DNA of 42,470 bases. It comes from Fluviicola sp. GTDB taxonomy: Bacteria; Bacteroidota; Bacteroidia; Flavobacteriales_D; Crocinitomicaceae. This document shows positions 1-8,850 of this stretch, in pieces. A model generated the notes under the pieces. It did not search any database. It had not been told where the DNA came from and worked only from the letters and a program-made list of their open reading frames with translations. The position numbers were made by a program, and so were the translations under genes. The DNA is taken from positions 1-42,470 of the forward strand of contig JADLGD010000265.1 of assembly GCA_020849495.1 (NCBI GenBank), in the 5' to 3' direction. Every line of letters starts with the position of its first letter. Positions within the stretch are counted from its first letter, which is position 1.

Positions 1-413
1 AAAGCAATCATGAATGGATTGGCTGAAGTTTGTTGTAAAGAGAAGCCCAAAGCAACGATGAATAAACCGAAAAGCATTCCTGCAAAAACATTCGCGTAAA
101 CGGATACAATCATAGCAACTGCTCCAAGAGCTGAAAACAACAATCCGTAAACGATACTGCGTTTGTAACCCCAAGAGAGCACCAAGTCTTTTCCTCGAGC
201 AGTAGAGAACACAAATAAGCCTAAAGCTCCCAGGTAGTATGCACCGTAGAAAGCAAAATCAATCAACTGACTTTGAAATTGGTCTAAATGAAAATAGTGT
301 TTACAAAAGGGAATAAAAACACTGTTTCCTGCTGCGATAAAACCCCAGAAGAAAAAAACAGTTGTCAGTGTGCTCAATGCACCGTAATTCGTTGTTGCAG
401 TTTGTTTGCTCAT
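1..413 (-). CDS. FucP-like MFS sugar transporter (5' part only)
   Basis: The gene begins with ATG at 413 and runs off the left edge, leaving about 137 N-terminal residues. The translation starts MSKQTATTNYGALSTLTTVF, followed by FFWGFIAAGNSVFIPFCKHY. This is the typical first helix of FucP-family (L-fucose, glucose/galactose) proton symporters of the major facilitator superfamily. Three to four membrane segments are visible, including a Gly-rich AFYGAYYLGAL helix and a VALGFSLQQTSANPF helix that matches the family. It would act in the inner membrane importing a monosaccharide. The substrate cannot be read from this part. It lies 62 nt downstream of the Sco1 gene on the same strand, so co-transcription is possible. 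Confidence 0.85.
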   Translation of the reverse strand, partial: MSKQTATTNYGALSTLTTVFFFWGFIAAGNSVFIPFCKHYFHLDQFQSQLIDFAFYGAYYLGALGLFVFSTARGKDLVLSWGYKRSIVYGLLFSALGAVAMIVSVYANVFAGMLFGLFIVALGFSLQQTSANPFMIA

Positions 414-475
414 CGTTTGCGATTAATTCCGGGTGAAAAATAACCAGAATTATCGAACAGCGCAACGTTCCAGCT

Positions 476-1138
476 TTAATGGTCGCCTAAAAGTCGTTTT
501 GCATCATGAATCAATGCATCCACTTCTCTAGGGTCTGTACCATCATAATAACCACGTATTTGTTTCTCTTGATCAACTAAAACAAAATGATTGGTGTGGA
601 TAAAATCAGATCCAACATCTCCTTGGTTGACCACTTCAGCAGGTTTCAACACAAAGAAACTTCTTCGGGCCAATTTGTATAAATCTGCTTTTTGTCCAGT
701 TAAAAAATGCCACTGCTGGTTATCAGCTTGGTGTTCTTTGGCATATTTTGCCATTTGAGCAACGGTGTCTGTTTCTGGATCAACAGTGAAACTGACAATT
801 TTAAACCGTTCGTCGCCTTTCATTGCTTTTTGAACGCGTTGCATTTGTTTGTTCATTTTAGGACAAATAGTTCCACAAGTGGTAAAGAAATACTCAGCTA
901 CATACACTTTTCCTTTCAAATCATTGGAACCATAAGTGGCCCCTGTTTGATCAGTAAATGAAAAACTTCCAATGGTATGACCAAAGCCTTGTCGAACCAA
1001 ATCACGATCGACCATTTCTGGTTGAATATCAATGGGATTGTAAATTTTTAAAGGTTTTTCGTCATCCGGTTTGGTGATGAAATAAGCCATGATGATTCCC
1101 GCAACAAAAATGACTCCTACAATGATAACACGTAACAT
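476..1138 (-). CDS. SCO1/SenC family copper chaperone
   Basis: A 220-residue protein with one N-terminal membrane anchor (about residues 3-20) and a thioredoxin-like periplasmic domain. The Cu-binding CxxxCP motif is present at C88/C92 (TTCGTICPKM). A candidate third ligand His lies in the segment DFIHTNHF (H181, with H184 next to it). Sco proteins deliver copper to, or reduce, the CuA site of cytochrome c oxidase. Length and motif order fit the family well. No cytochrome oxidase gene is adjacent here. A TTG-N22-TATCTTTG promoter lies just upstream. The start at 1138 is ATG and is placed directly before the hydrophobic segment. Confidence 0.9.
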   Translation of the reverse strand: MLRVIIVGVIFVAGIIMAYFITKPDDEKPLKIYNPIDIQPEMVDRDLVRQGFGHTIGSFSFTDQTGATYGSNDLKGKVYVAEYFFTTCGTICPKMNKQMQRVQKAMKGDERFKIVSFTVDPETDTVAQMAKYAKEHQADNQQWHFLTGQKADLYKLARRSFFVLKPAEVVNQGDVGSDFIHTNHFVLVDQEKQIRGYYDGTDPREVDALIHDAKRLLGDH

Positions 1139-1147
1139 GTTTTTTTA

Positions 1148-1180
1148 CAAAGATAATGATGATTCGATTTAATTTTACAA
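1148..1180 (-). promoter_or_regulatory. Bacteroidota-type promoter for the Sco1 gene
   Basis: Read on the minus strand, a TTG (1178-1180) is followed after 22 nt by TATCTTTG (1148-1155). This matches the Bacteroidota primary sigma consensus of TTG at -33 and TAnnTTTG at -7. The box ends only 9 nt before the ATG at 1138, which implies a leader of a few bases. Confidence 0.55.
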
Positions 1181-1218
1181 CCTATTTTAACGCGTACAAT
1201 CATTGAATAAAACATTAC

Positions 1219-1785
1219 ATGAAAACAATCATCCTAGCTTTCACCTTTTTTGCTTGCTTAACACATGCAAATGCTCAATTAAACCGCTATTATTTTAATT
1301 TAGAAGGAGGTTTACAACCACATGTTCAAGCAGCTTCTGTGTTTCATTTTAAACACAACATTTCTTTAAATGCGGGCTTCAATTATGAAAGCATCAATAC
1401 TGGTCATTATAATTACCATTATGGTGCGATGTCCATCAAGAAACATTCTGCAATAAGAACAGATTTTATTGGAGTTCAATTGTTGCCAGGAATTAGCACG
1501 AATAGAAATAAAAAGTTTGATTTGGCAGTTTTTGCTGGGCCTACTTATGGAAGGTATGTAGACAAATTCAATTTTATAAAAAATGACAAAGGTTCTGATG
1601 GTTACTACTACAGCTATAGCTCAAAAGAGATTTATCAATTTGGATTCATGGGAAGGGTAGATCTTTCATTCCAATTTTCCAAATATTTTGGGTTAAATAT
1701 TGGTGTAGGCGGAATTGCTCACAATTATTTTCAAACATTTTTTGCTTCAGTTGGCTTTATCGTTGGTAAAGTCCGAAACAATTAA
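1219..1785 (+). CDS. small outer-membrane beta-barrel-like secreted protein
   Basis: A 188-residue protein with a clear Sec signal peptide ending at THANAQ (about residue 19). The rest alternates aromatic and polar residues as in short 8-stranded barrels (NRYYFNLEGGLQPH, YGRYVDKFNF, YFGLNIGVGGIAHNYF), and it ends in a hydrophobic strand. This fits the loose family of PorT/OmpW-like beta-barrels of Bacteroidota. No catalytic motif is seen and the function is unknown. It is divergent from the Sco1 gene across an 80-nt AT-rich gap and convergent with the TonB receptor, whose stop lies 4 nt away. Confidence 0.65.
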   Translation: MKTIILAFTFFACLTHANAQLNRYYFNLEGGLQPHVQAASVFHFKHNISLNAGFNYESINTGHYNYHYGAMSIKKHSAIRTDFIGVQLLPGISTNRNKKFDLAVFAGPTYGRYVDKFNFIKNDKGSDGYYYSYSSKEIYQFGFMGRVDLSFQFSKYFGLNIGVGGIAHNYFQTFFASVGFIVGKVRNN

Positions 1786-1789
1786 ATCT

Positions 1790-4198
1790 TTAACTATTCC
1801 CTAAATTGAAGGTGTACTGCAACATAATCGTTCGTGGTTGTTCAATCTTCAACGGACGTAAAGAATAAGATCTGTTCAAGATGTTCGTCCCGATGATGGC
1901 AAACTGATGGTATTTTTTCAACTTGTACGAAATACGTGCATCCCAAACCCAGTTACCAAAACGGTGAGATTCGAAATAATCCATGTAGCGAATGTTTTGG
2001 ATTTCATCCATGTCGTAAGTCAACTGTTCAAAATCTTTGATAATCGCATCCATGTTGATGATTTTTGAAAAGTACTTAGCGCTAAACCCAAGAGCAAAAC
2101 GCTTGTTGTACATGTATTCAAAATCTGCTTTCACATTGTGTAAAAAGCGGTATTTCAAGATTTTTCTACTCGGATCTAAAGACGTTGTATTATAGGTAAA
2201 TTCTCTATTCAATGAATCAGTAGCATACAAAAAGTCTGGTGATAAGGTTGTTGGTAAAATGTAGTTGTATCCAGCAAGGAAAGTCACATCACCTTTGTGT
2301 CCAACTTTCACCTGTCCAGCCATAGAAACGTCTATTCCTTGTACACGTGAATTTCCAGTATTTAAAAACATGAATCCTGCAGAGGAAGCCAAAGCTTGAG
2401 GAGTTGTTAACGGTTCCCAAATACCAAACATGTATTCAATGGTGTTTTGGTACTCTTGCCAGAAACCAGCCACATCAAAGAAACTCATTACTGGACCCAA
2501 TTTGAATCCTTGTTTGATACCAATTTCAGCATTCCAACTAGTTTCTGGTTTTAAATCAGGATTGGGGAAAACGCCTAAATTTCCAACACCCGTTTTAATA
2601 AATCGCTCAGTAATAGTTGGGAAACGATACCCTTGACCAAAAGATCCTCGAACAAAAGTTGCTGTGTGTAATTGATAGTTAGCTCCTGCTCTAAAAATGG
2701 GTTTGAAAGCGGATGTATTCGCATTTAGTTGGAAGTATTCCAATCGACCACCAGCTGAAATGTTTAATTTTTTTAGAATTTTCTTCTCTACCTGTGCATA
2801 GGAAGAAAGGTTCATAAGCGTATTTGTCGGATCACCTGAACCAGCGTAAATATTCGAATACGAATGTGTGTGTTGAGCGGTAATACCAAAGATTAAATCG
2901 ACAGGAAATATCCGTTTCAAGGATTTTTTGTACTGATAATCGCCATACAAAACAGTAGATTGATTGTTTTGGTTAGCAGACATTTCATTCACCGTACGGA
3001 AAATGCGCGTACGCAAAGAATGCTTGCTGCCATTTTTAGCTGAATAAACGACAAATGGATCTAAATTAAAAATCAATTGCTCTTGTAAAAACACGGCTCC
3101 TGGATAGGCATTGTACAAACCACTTGTATCATTCAACCAAGCAAAAATCATTGCTGATTGAGCTATCATTCCATTTCCATTGATTCCGTACAAAAGTCCT
3201 TTGATGTTTTTAGAGCGACGTGAAATTTGGAAATTCACACGCGCACGTTTACTCGACATTTGTTTGTTGTTGAAATTGGTAATCGTATCCTCCCAAACCA
3301 ACGAATCTGTTCGTGGTGGACCGATATATCCATGGTCGTAATTGAAATTTCCTCCAACTACTAAATCCCATTGATTTTGTTTGCGCGAATGTAAAAAGTT
3401 GACCCCCGCAATAGCTGGTGTACCGCTGTACCATTTTTCACCTTCTGAAGGTTTGCTGTACATTCCACCGTATAAAATAACTTTCGTCAACGGTTTATCG
3501 GATGGATATGCAGTACGAATATTCACCGAACCTGATAAGGCTGAACTTCCGGATAAAACAGAAGCGGCACCTTTAATGATTTCAACTTGACTAATATTCT
3601 CAACTGGAATAAATCCCCATTCTGGTCTTCCTGCATCTCCAGAAAGCATGGGCATATCGTCAACTAAAACAGCAACTTTTGATCCAACTCCAAAAGTAAA
3701 ACCACTACCTCCTCTAATTTGCGGTTCGCCATCTAAGATGTTCAAACCTGGTGTTTGATCCAAAGCAGTTTCAATACTTCTGGTGTTTTTACTTTCAATC
3801 ATTCGAGGTTTCAATACTTCCATTGAAACGGTTTGGTTCTCTAGTGGTTTGTCGAATTTTCCTACTTTGATTTCAACTACTTCAATGTTCGTTGAACCCA
3901 CCTCTTTCAATTCAAAAACCTGTTCAATCACCACTCCATCAATGATTTTGATTTCGACTGAGTCGGTGATCATCCCGTCAGCTCTACAAATCAATTTGTA
4001 AACACCAGGTTGTAAGGATAATTTATAGTGTCCATTTTCATCGGTTGATGTTCCTATTAATTCTGTAGAACGAACGAATAGGTTAGCTCCAATTACCGCT
4101 TCTCCAGTAATATCTGTAACGGTACCTTCTATGGTTCCATTTTGTCCAAACAAACTGGATGAAATTAAAAGGATTGTCAGTAAAAGCAACTGTCTCAT
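1790..4198 (-). CDS. TonB-dependent outer-membrane receptor
   Basis: An 802-residue protein with a signal peptide ending near SLFGQ (residue 19). A CarboxypepD_reg-like beta-sandwich follows at about residues 22-105 (GTIEGTVTDITGEAVIGANL). The plug is at about 125-230, with the characteristic PQIRGGSGFTFG, VAVLVDDMPM and QVEIIKGAASVLSGSSALSG segments. The large beta-barrel ends in a hydrophobic C-terminal strand (TIMLQYTFNLGNS). Such receptors use ExbB/TonB energy to import siderophores, vitamins, metals or oligomers. The plug sequence resembles cobalamin/siderophore-type receptors more than SusC, and no SusD partner is present. The substrate is unknown. The ATG lies only 16 nt from a terminator-like hairpin of the upstream T9SS gene. 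Confidence 0.9.
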   Translation of the reverse strand: MRQLLLLTILLISSSLFGQNGTIEGTVTDITGEAVIGANLFVRSTELIGTSTDENGHYKLSLQPGVYKLICRADGMITDSVEIKIIDGVVIEQVFELKEVGSTNIEVVEIKVGKFDKPLENQTVSMEVLKPRMIESKNTRSIETALDQTPGLNILDGEPQIRGGSGFTFGVGSKVAVLVDDMPMLSGDAGRPEWGFIPVENISQVEIIKGAASVLSGSSALSGSVNIRTAYPSDKPLTKVILYGGMYSKPSEGEKWYSGTPAIAGVNFLHSRKQNQWDLVVGGNFNYDHGYIGPPRTDSLVWEDTITNFNNKQMSSKRARVNFQISRRSKNIKGLLYGINGNGMIAQSAMIFAWLNDTSGLYNAYPGAVFLQEQLIFNLDPFVVYSAKNGSKHSLRTRIFRTVNEMSANQNNQSTVLYGDYQYKKSLKRIFPVDLIFGITAQHTHSYSNIYAGSGDPTNTLMNLSSYAQVEKKILKKLNISAGGRLEYFQLNANTSAFKPIFRAGANYQLHTATFVRGSFGQGYRFPTITERFIKTGVGNLGVFPNPDLKPETSWNAEIGIKQGFKLGPVMSFFDVAGFWQEYQNTIEYMFGIWEPLTTPQALASSAGFMFLNTGNSRVQGIDVSMAGQVKVGHKGDVTFLAGYNYILPTTLSPDFLYATDSLNREFTYNTTSLDPSRKILKYRFLHNVKADFEYMYNKRFALGFSAKYFSKIINMDAIIKDFEQLTYDMDEIQNIRYMDYFESHRFGNWVWDARISYKLKKYHQFAIIGTNILNRSYSLRPLKIEQPRTIMLQYTFNLGNS

Positions 4199-4205
4199 AT
4201 TCCGA

Positions 4206-4240
4206 TGAAAATAAAACTACCCCCATTGCTGAGGGTAGTT
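4206..4240 (-). terminator. terminator/attenuator hairpin between T9SS gene and TonB receptor
   Basis: AACTACCC (4215-4222) pairs with GGGTAGTT (4233-4240). Read on the minus strand the stem is followed by a T-rich tail (TTTTATTTT, about 4206-4214). It lies 20 nt after the T9SS gene stop and directly before the TonB-receptor start, so it may act as a terminator or as an attenuator in the receptor's leader. Confidence 0.65.
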
Positions 4241-4260
4241 ATCAAATTATTAGCGAGTAA

Positions 4261-6426
4261 TTAGTTCAAAATTAATTGAACTGTTTTGGTATTGTTTTCT
4301 GTAGAAATACGCAAGAAATAAGTTCCTTTAGCAACAGCACTCAAATCAATTGTTGATTGACCAATAGGAGTAGTTGTTGAAAGAATTTGTGTTCCATTCA
4401 CTGTAAATACTACAATTTGAGCAGGGCTAGTCAAATCTGAAATGGTTAACAAACCACTTGTTGGATTTGGATAAATAGAAACTGCCAATTCATCATTGTT
4501 TTCAAGACCTAAACAAGCATCAACCGTTATCGTGTTTGTAGCTGTATTCGAACAAGTGGTTGTGCCATCAGTGTATGAATAAGTAATGGTTTGAGTTCCA
4601 TTTCCTGCAGTTGCTGGATCAAAATTTCCTGCATTAACTCCTGTTCCAGAATAAGTTCCACCAACTGGCGTTCCACCTGTTAATGCAAATGCAGCATTGT
4701 AAACACATACGTCTTGGAATGTTCCTATTCCAACTGTTGGTAGGTCGTTTATCACTACTGTAAATACATCACTAGATGAAGGACAAGCGCCTACAGCTGC
4801 AATATCATTTGTAACAGTATATGTTCCTGCTGTAGAAGTCGACAAATCAATTGTTCCGTTATTGGTGTTGATAGTTAATCCACTTGGGCTTGCAGAAAAT
4901 ACGCCTGCATTTGCACCATTACCAAATACTGGTGCTGGATCATTATTGTTTACACAAAAAGCACCTTGAGCATAGGTAAATGAAGCGTCTGGATTTGCAG
5001 TAATGGTGATGTTAGATTGAGTTGAGCTAGGACATGTTCCTGTCACATCATATGTAACTGAGTATGTTCCAGCTGTACTTCCAGCCACATTGATTTCACC
5101 TGTTGCTGAACTAACAAATGTCAATCCGCTTGGTGTTGCTGTAAAAGTTCCCGCTGATGCTACAGTTGGTGTTTGGTTTCCATCAGTTATACAAATGGTA
5201 TTGGATGGATAAGCAAACGAGGCGTCTGCTAATGCATTTACAGTAATCGTTGTGTTTTTAGAATCAGGACAAGCTCCTGATGTAGCATTGGTAACGGTAT
5301 ATGTTCCAGCTGTACTCGCTGCTAAATCGACCTCACCTGTTGAACTATTAATTGATAAACCACTTGGTGCTGCTGTAAATGTTCCAAAATCCACTACTGT
5401 TGGTACTTGATTACCAGCATCAGCACAATAAGTTGCTTGACTGTAATTGAAGGTAGCATCATCTAAACCGTTTACAGTAACATAATTCGTTGAAGTAACC
5501 GATTTACTTCCCCACTGATTAGTAGCAGTTAAAACCACATCATAAGTTCCTGCTGTTGAATAAGTAACTGTTGGACTAGTTGCAGTACTTGTAGATGGAG
5601 TTCCACCAGGGAAAGACCATGAATAAGATGTAGGATAATGTGTTGTTGTGTTGGTATAAGTTACAGTACTTCCTTCACAAACTGTAGCAGACGTAGAAGT
5701 AAAAGAAGGATTTGGTACATAAACCAATTCCACATCATCTACATATAATGTATCAGAAGCTGTTCCACCACCAGGTACATTATTCGTTGTAAATGTTACA
5801 AGAATAAAAGCCGCATTACTTGGAGTGCCTACATAAGTGTATGGCACTGAAATACGTTGCCAACCACCATTTGTATAGGGAAAGTTTAAAATAGCAGTAG
5901 CAACAGTATTTGCACCACTTACATCATTTGGATCTTTATAACCATCTGTATTGTTGTGGATAACTGAACTCATTCTTGCTGTGTAACCAGAAGTTGTGTT
6001 ACCTGGTTTGTATCTTACCCAAGCAACAATTGAATCAGGCGTATCTGTAAATGCTTCTGAAAATCCAGTAGTTGAAGTAGAACTGTAATTGTGATTAGCA
6101 GCATTAGAGGGTGCTGTGCTTCCCATGTTGATACGACCTAAAGTCATATTACCGTTTGCTTTCACACCTAGAACTGATCTTGACCAAATACGTGCTGATT
6201 GTGTTCCAGATGATCCTGGTCGAGCATTCACACGACGATCCATTTGTTGACCCCCAGAACCAGACCAAATTCCACTTGCAGTTTTAAAACTATTCCAGTT
6301 AACAGGTTCGTTTAATTCATCAGTAGTTGGCTCCCAACTTTCGAATGAACCATTACCAACTTGGGTTTGCGCAAAACCAATGGTTGAAAGTGAAAGAAAA
6401 GAAAAATAAAGTAATGTTTTTTTCAT
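4261..6426 (-). CDS. T9SS-secreted multidomain adhesin-like protein (PKD plus tandem repeats)
   Basis: A 721-residue protein. I place the start at the ATG at 6426 because it is followed directly by a signal peptide (MKKTLLYFSFLSLSTIGFAQ). A longer frame to 6501 adds a poor N-terminus. Domains: a jelly-roll-like carbohydrate-binding region at about 22-235, a PKD-like domain at about 238-322 (SYSWSFPGGTPS, TYDVVLTATN), three tandem repeats of about 78-80 residues at 323-560 that share PSGL and STAGTYTVT cores, a further Ig-like segment, and a T9SS type A sorting domain at about 641-721 (VSIYPNPTSGLLTI). It is predicted to be exported through the type IX system and attached to the surface or released. 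There is no enzymatic motif. An adhesive or carbohydrate-binding role is inference. Confidence 0.9.
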   Translation of the reverse strand: MKKTLLYFSFLSLSTIGFAQTQVGNGSFESWEPTTDELNEPVNWNSFKTASGIWSGSGGQQMDRRVNARPGSSGTQSARIWSRSVLGVKANGNMTLGRINMGSTAPSNAANHNYSSTSTTGFSEAFTDTPDSIVAWVRYKPGNTTSGYTARMSSVIHNNTDGYKDPNDVSGANTVATAILNFPYTNGGWQRISVPYTYVGTPSNAAFILVTFTTNNVPGGGTASDTLYVDDVELVYVPNPSFTSTSATVCEGSTVTYTNTTTHYPTSYSWSFPGGTPSTSTATSPTVTYSTAGTYDVVLTATNQWGSKSVTSTNYVTVNGLDDATFNYSQATYCADAGNQVPTVVDFGTFTAAPSGLSINSSTGEVDLAASTAGTYTVTNATSGACPDSKNTTITVNALADASFAYPSNTICITDGNQTPTVASAGTFTATPSGLTFVSSATGEINVAGSTAGTYSVTYDVTGTCPSSTQSNITITANPDASFTYAQGAFCVNNNDPAPVFGNGANAGVFSASPSGLTINTNNGTIDLSTSTAGTYTVTNDIAAVGACPSSSDVFTVVINDLPTVGIGTFQDVCVYNAAFALTGGTPVGGTYSGTGVNAGNFDPATAGNGTQTITYSYTDGTTTCSNTATNTITVDACLGLENNDELAVSIYPNPTSGLLTISDLTSPAQIVVFTVNGTQILSTTTPIGQSTIDLSAVAKGTYFLRISTENNTKTVQLILN
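4748..5460 (-). repeat. three tandem ~235-nt coding repeats
   Basis: Inside the T9SS gene, three successive units begin at about 5460, 5226 and 4989 (minus strand) with the codons for DAxFxY. Each carries one Cys after about 10 residues, then GTFTAxPSGL, STAGTYxVT and a CP dipeptide near the end. Unit lengths are about 78, 79 and 80 residues. They look like Ig-fold repeats stabilised by a Cys pair. Confidence 0.8.
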
Positions 6427-6468
6427 AAGCAAAATGTTCAATTCGGGTTTTTGGTGATGTTTTGGGGT

Positions 6469-6476
6469 CAAAGATA
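6469..6476 (-). promoter_or_regulatory. candidate -7 box of the T9SS repeat protein gene
   Basis: TATCTTTG on the minus strand matches TAnnTTTG exactly and lies 42 nt upstream of the ATG at 6426. No convincing TTG is seen at the -33 distance. Confidence 0.35.
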
Positions 6477-6659
6477 ATGAGTTTTTGGCATACTTTAACA
6501 CTTGTAAACCAGACTTTCCCCTTGGTGAATGTTCAAAACGAAGGGTTTAACGAGTGAAAGCCTATTCTAAATGAATACATTGATTGATGATGTTCACATA
6601 AACTTCATACTTAGTTGTCATCTTTCTTTTTACTTTTGATGGTAAGAATAAAAAGGATC

Positions 6660-7703
6660 ATGAATAAAGAGTTACTCGCTGAATTGTGTAAAGTGCCCGG
6701 TGCACCTGGGTTTGAAGAACGTGTTAGAAAAGTGGTGCTGCGCGAATTGGAAGGAATTTGTGATGAGGTGACCATCGATAAAATGGGGAATGTGTACGCG
6801 ATTCGAAAAGGAACTTCTGATCAATCAGTGATGATTGGAGCACACATGGATGAGATCGGTTTCATGGTCACTCACATCGATGATAAAGGGTTTATTCGTT
6901 TTACAACATTGGGCGGATTTGATCCAAAAACCTTGACAGCTCAACGTGTCATCATTCATGGAAAAGAAGATATTATTGGAGTTATGGCTTCCAAACCAAT
7001 ACATGTCATGACACCTGATGAGCGCAATAAAGTAGCAAAACTGTCGGATTATTTCATCGATACGGGTCTTCCTGCTGAAAAAGTGAAAGAATTGGTTGCG
7101 ATCGGCGATCCCGTTACTCGTGAGCGAGAATTCATCCAAATGGGCGAGTGTTTTAACTGCAAATCCTTAGACAATCGCTTGGCAGTTTTTATTGCTATTG
7201 AAGTTTTGAAAGTGCTCAAAGGAAAAACCCTTCCAAACGATGTTTACATGGTCTTTACTGTGCAAGAAGAAGTGGGAATCAGAGGTGCAAATGTGGCTAG
7301 TTTGAATATCAAACCGCATTTTGGGTTTGGATTAGACACCACTATAGCTTTCGATTTACCCGGAGCTGCTGCTCACGAACAAATTACCAAATTGGGAGAA
7401 GGAACTGCTATTAAAATCATGGATGCCTCAACAATATGTGATACACGTATGGTGCGCTTCATGAAAGAAGTGGCAGAACGCAATACCATCAAATGGCAAC
7501 CAGAAATTTTAACTGCTGGCGGAACAGATACGGCAGGCATTCAACGCATGTCGCCAGGAGGATCGATCGCTGGAGCTGTTTCAATACCTACAAGACATTT
7601 ACATCAAGTAATCGAAATGGCACACAAAGACGACATTCAAGCGAGTATTGATTTATTGGCAGCCTGTTTGCTAGAACTCGATCAATTCAACGAACAATTT
7701 TAA
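6660..7703 (+). CDS. M42 family metallo-aminopeptidase
   Basis: A 347-residue cytosolic enzyme. I chose the ATG at 6660, preceded by AAAAAGGATC, because M42 proteins start just before the segment AELCKVPGAPGFE. The residues of the dinuclear metal site are visible: H62 and D64 (GAHMDEIGF), D171 (KSLDNRLAV), the catalytic Glu pair E203/E204 (VQEEVGIRGA), D226 (GLDTTIAFD), and a late His in the segment PTRHLHQVIEMAH. M42 enzymes (FrvX, glutamyl aminopeptidase, deblocking aminopeptidase/TET) are large oligomers that trim N-terminal residues from peptides. The gene is followed 12 nt later by the nuclease-like lipoprotein gene, so the two are probably co-transcribed. Confidence 0.93.
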   Translation: MNKELLAELCKVPGAPGFEERVRKVVLRELEGICDEVTIDKMGNVYAIRKGTSDQSVMIGAHMDEIGFMVTHIDDKGFIRFTTLGGFDPKTLTAQRVIIHGKEDIIGVMASKPIHVMTPDERNKVAKLSDYFIDTGLPAEKVKELVAIGDPVTREREFIQMGECFNCKSLDNRLAVFIAIEVLKVLKGKTLPNDVYMVFTVQEEVGIRGANVASLNIKPHFGFGLDTTIAFDLPGAAAHEQITKLGEGTAIKIMDASTICDTRMVRFMKEVAERNTIKWQPEILTAGGTDTAGIQRMSPGGSIAGAVSIPTRHLHQVIEMAHKDDIQASIDLLAACLLELDQFNEQF

Positions 7704-7715
7704 TAAGCTTATACC

Positions 7716-8759
7716 ATGAAAAAAATACACATTGCCATCATTTTCTTAGGATTGATTGGTATTTCTTGCGGATTTTCTGTCACTCAAAAGCCAGAGAAAA
7801 AAGTAAAACTGAAACCGTATTCAGGGAGAACCATTGTTTTTTACAATGTTGAAAATTTGTTTGATACCATTGATCAACCTAATGTGATTGACGAAGATTT
7901 TCTTCCAAATGGTAAATTGAAATGGAACTCAGAACGCTACAACGTGAAATTAAATCACATTGTTGAAGCAGTAACCATGAACTTGAAAGAAAACCCCGTA
8001 TTGATTGGTTTTGTGGAGGTTGAAAATGGTAAAGTGGTGATGGATGTAGCAAAAACAGGTCGTTTGGCTTCAACCAATTACCAATTGGCGCACAAAGAAT
8101 CTCCAGATGCACGTGGAATTGATTGCGCTTTGTTGTACGATGCAGCTTGTTTCAAACCATTGGTAATTGCAAATTTACCGGTACAAATTGATTCCATTCC
8201 TGATTTCAAAACACGCGATGTCTTGTACGTAAAAGGTGAAATGTATGGCAAGAAAATCATACATGTATTTGTGAATCACTGGCCATCAAGAAGAGGTGGA
8301 GAAAAAGAATCGGAACACAAACGCATGCGAGCTGCCGAAGTAACCAAAGCAAAAATTGCTGAAATCTTAGCAGCTGATCCGAAAGCAAACATCTTGTTGA
8401 TGGGCGATTTCAATGATCATCCTACCGATATTTCGTTGGAGCAAACCTTGGGCGCAAAAGCAATTAATACACCCAATGCAAGTTTGTACAATTTGTTATA
8501 CGACGATCAATTGGCTGGAAAAGGAACACATTCTTACCAAGGAAAATGGGGCGTGTTGGATCAATTCATTGTTTCTACAACCTTGTTCAATGGTAAAAAA
8601 GGAATCAAATTGGCAACCAAGGACGCAACAATTGTGTACGAAGAGAAATTGTTGTTTACCCAAAAAGACAACACCAAAAAACCTTCTACAACTTACGGTG
8701 GAGAAAAATACTACGGCGGTTATTCCGACCACTTACCGATTCAGTTGCAGTTGAAGTAA
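7716..8759 (+). CDS. endonuclease/exonuclease/phosphatase family lipoprotein
   Basis: A 347-residue protein with a lipoprotein signal (lipobox GISC, C18) and an EEP-fold domain. The family motifs are in order: FYNVENLFDT (Asn/Glu), GFVEVEN (catalytic Glu), NHWPSRRGG, GDFNDHPTD and a terminal SDHLPIQL. These Mg-dependent enzymes cut phosphodiesters in DNA, RNA or lipids. Surface-anchored Bacteroidota members have no settled substrate. It lies 12 nt after the M42 peptidase gene and is followed by a candidate terminator. Membrane anchoring suggests a role in phosphate or nucleotide scavenging (inference). Confidence 0.88.
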   Translation: MKKIHIAIIFLGLIGISCGFSVTQKPEKKVKLKPYSGRTIVFYNVENLFDTIDQPNVIDEDFLPNGKLKWNSERYNVKLNHIVEAVTMNLKENPVLIGFVEVENGKVVMDVAKTGRLASTNYQLAHKESPDARGIDCALLYDAACFKPLVIANLPVQIDSIPDFKTRDVLYVKGEMYGKKIIHVFVNHWPSRRGGEKESEHKRMRAAEVTKAKIAEILAADPKANILLMGDFNDHPTDISLEQTLGAKAINTPNASLYNLLYDDQLAGKGTHSYQGKWGVLDQFIVSTTLFNGKKGIKLATKDATIVYEEKLLFTQKDNTKKPSTTYGGEKYYGGYSDHLPIQLQLK

Positions 8760-8786
8760 AAGGGGAATTTTTAGGAGAATAAATTG

Positions 8787-8822
8787 AAAGCGTAAGGTCA
8801 CAGGCTCTGCGCTTTTTCTTTT
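8787..8822 (+). terminator. probable terminator after the EEP lipoprotein gene
   Basis: AAAGCG (8787-8792) can pair with CGCTTT (8810-8815), followed by a T-rich run (TTTTTCTTTT). The loop is long (17 nt) with possible extra pairing, so the call is moderate. Confidence 0.45.
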
Positions 8823-8850
8823 ATAAAATGATTTTAGGAAAAAAGATTTG

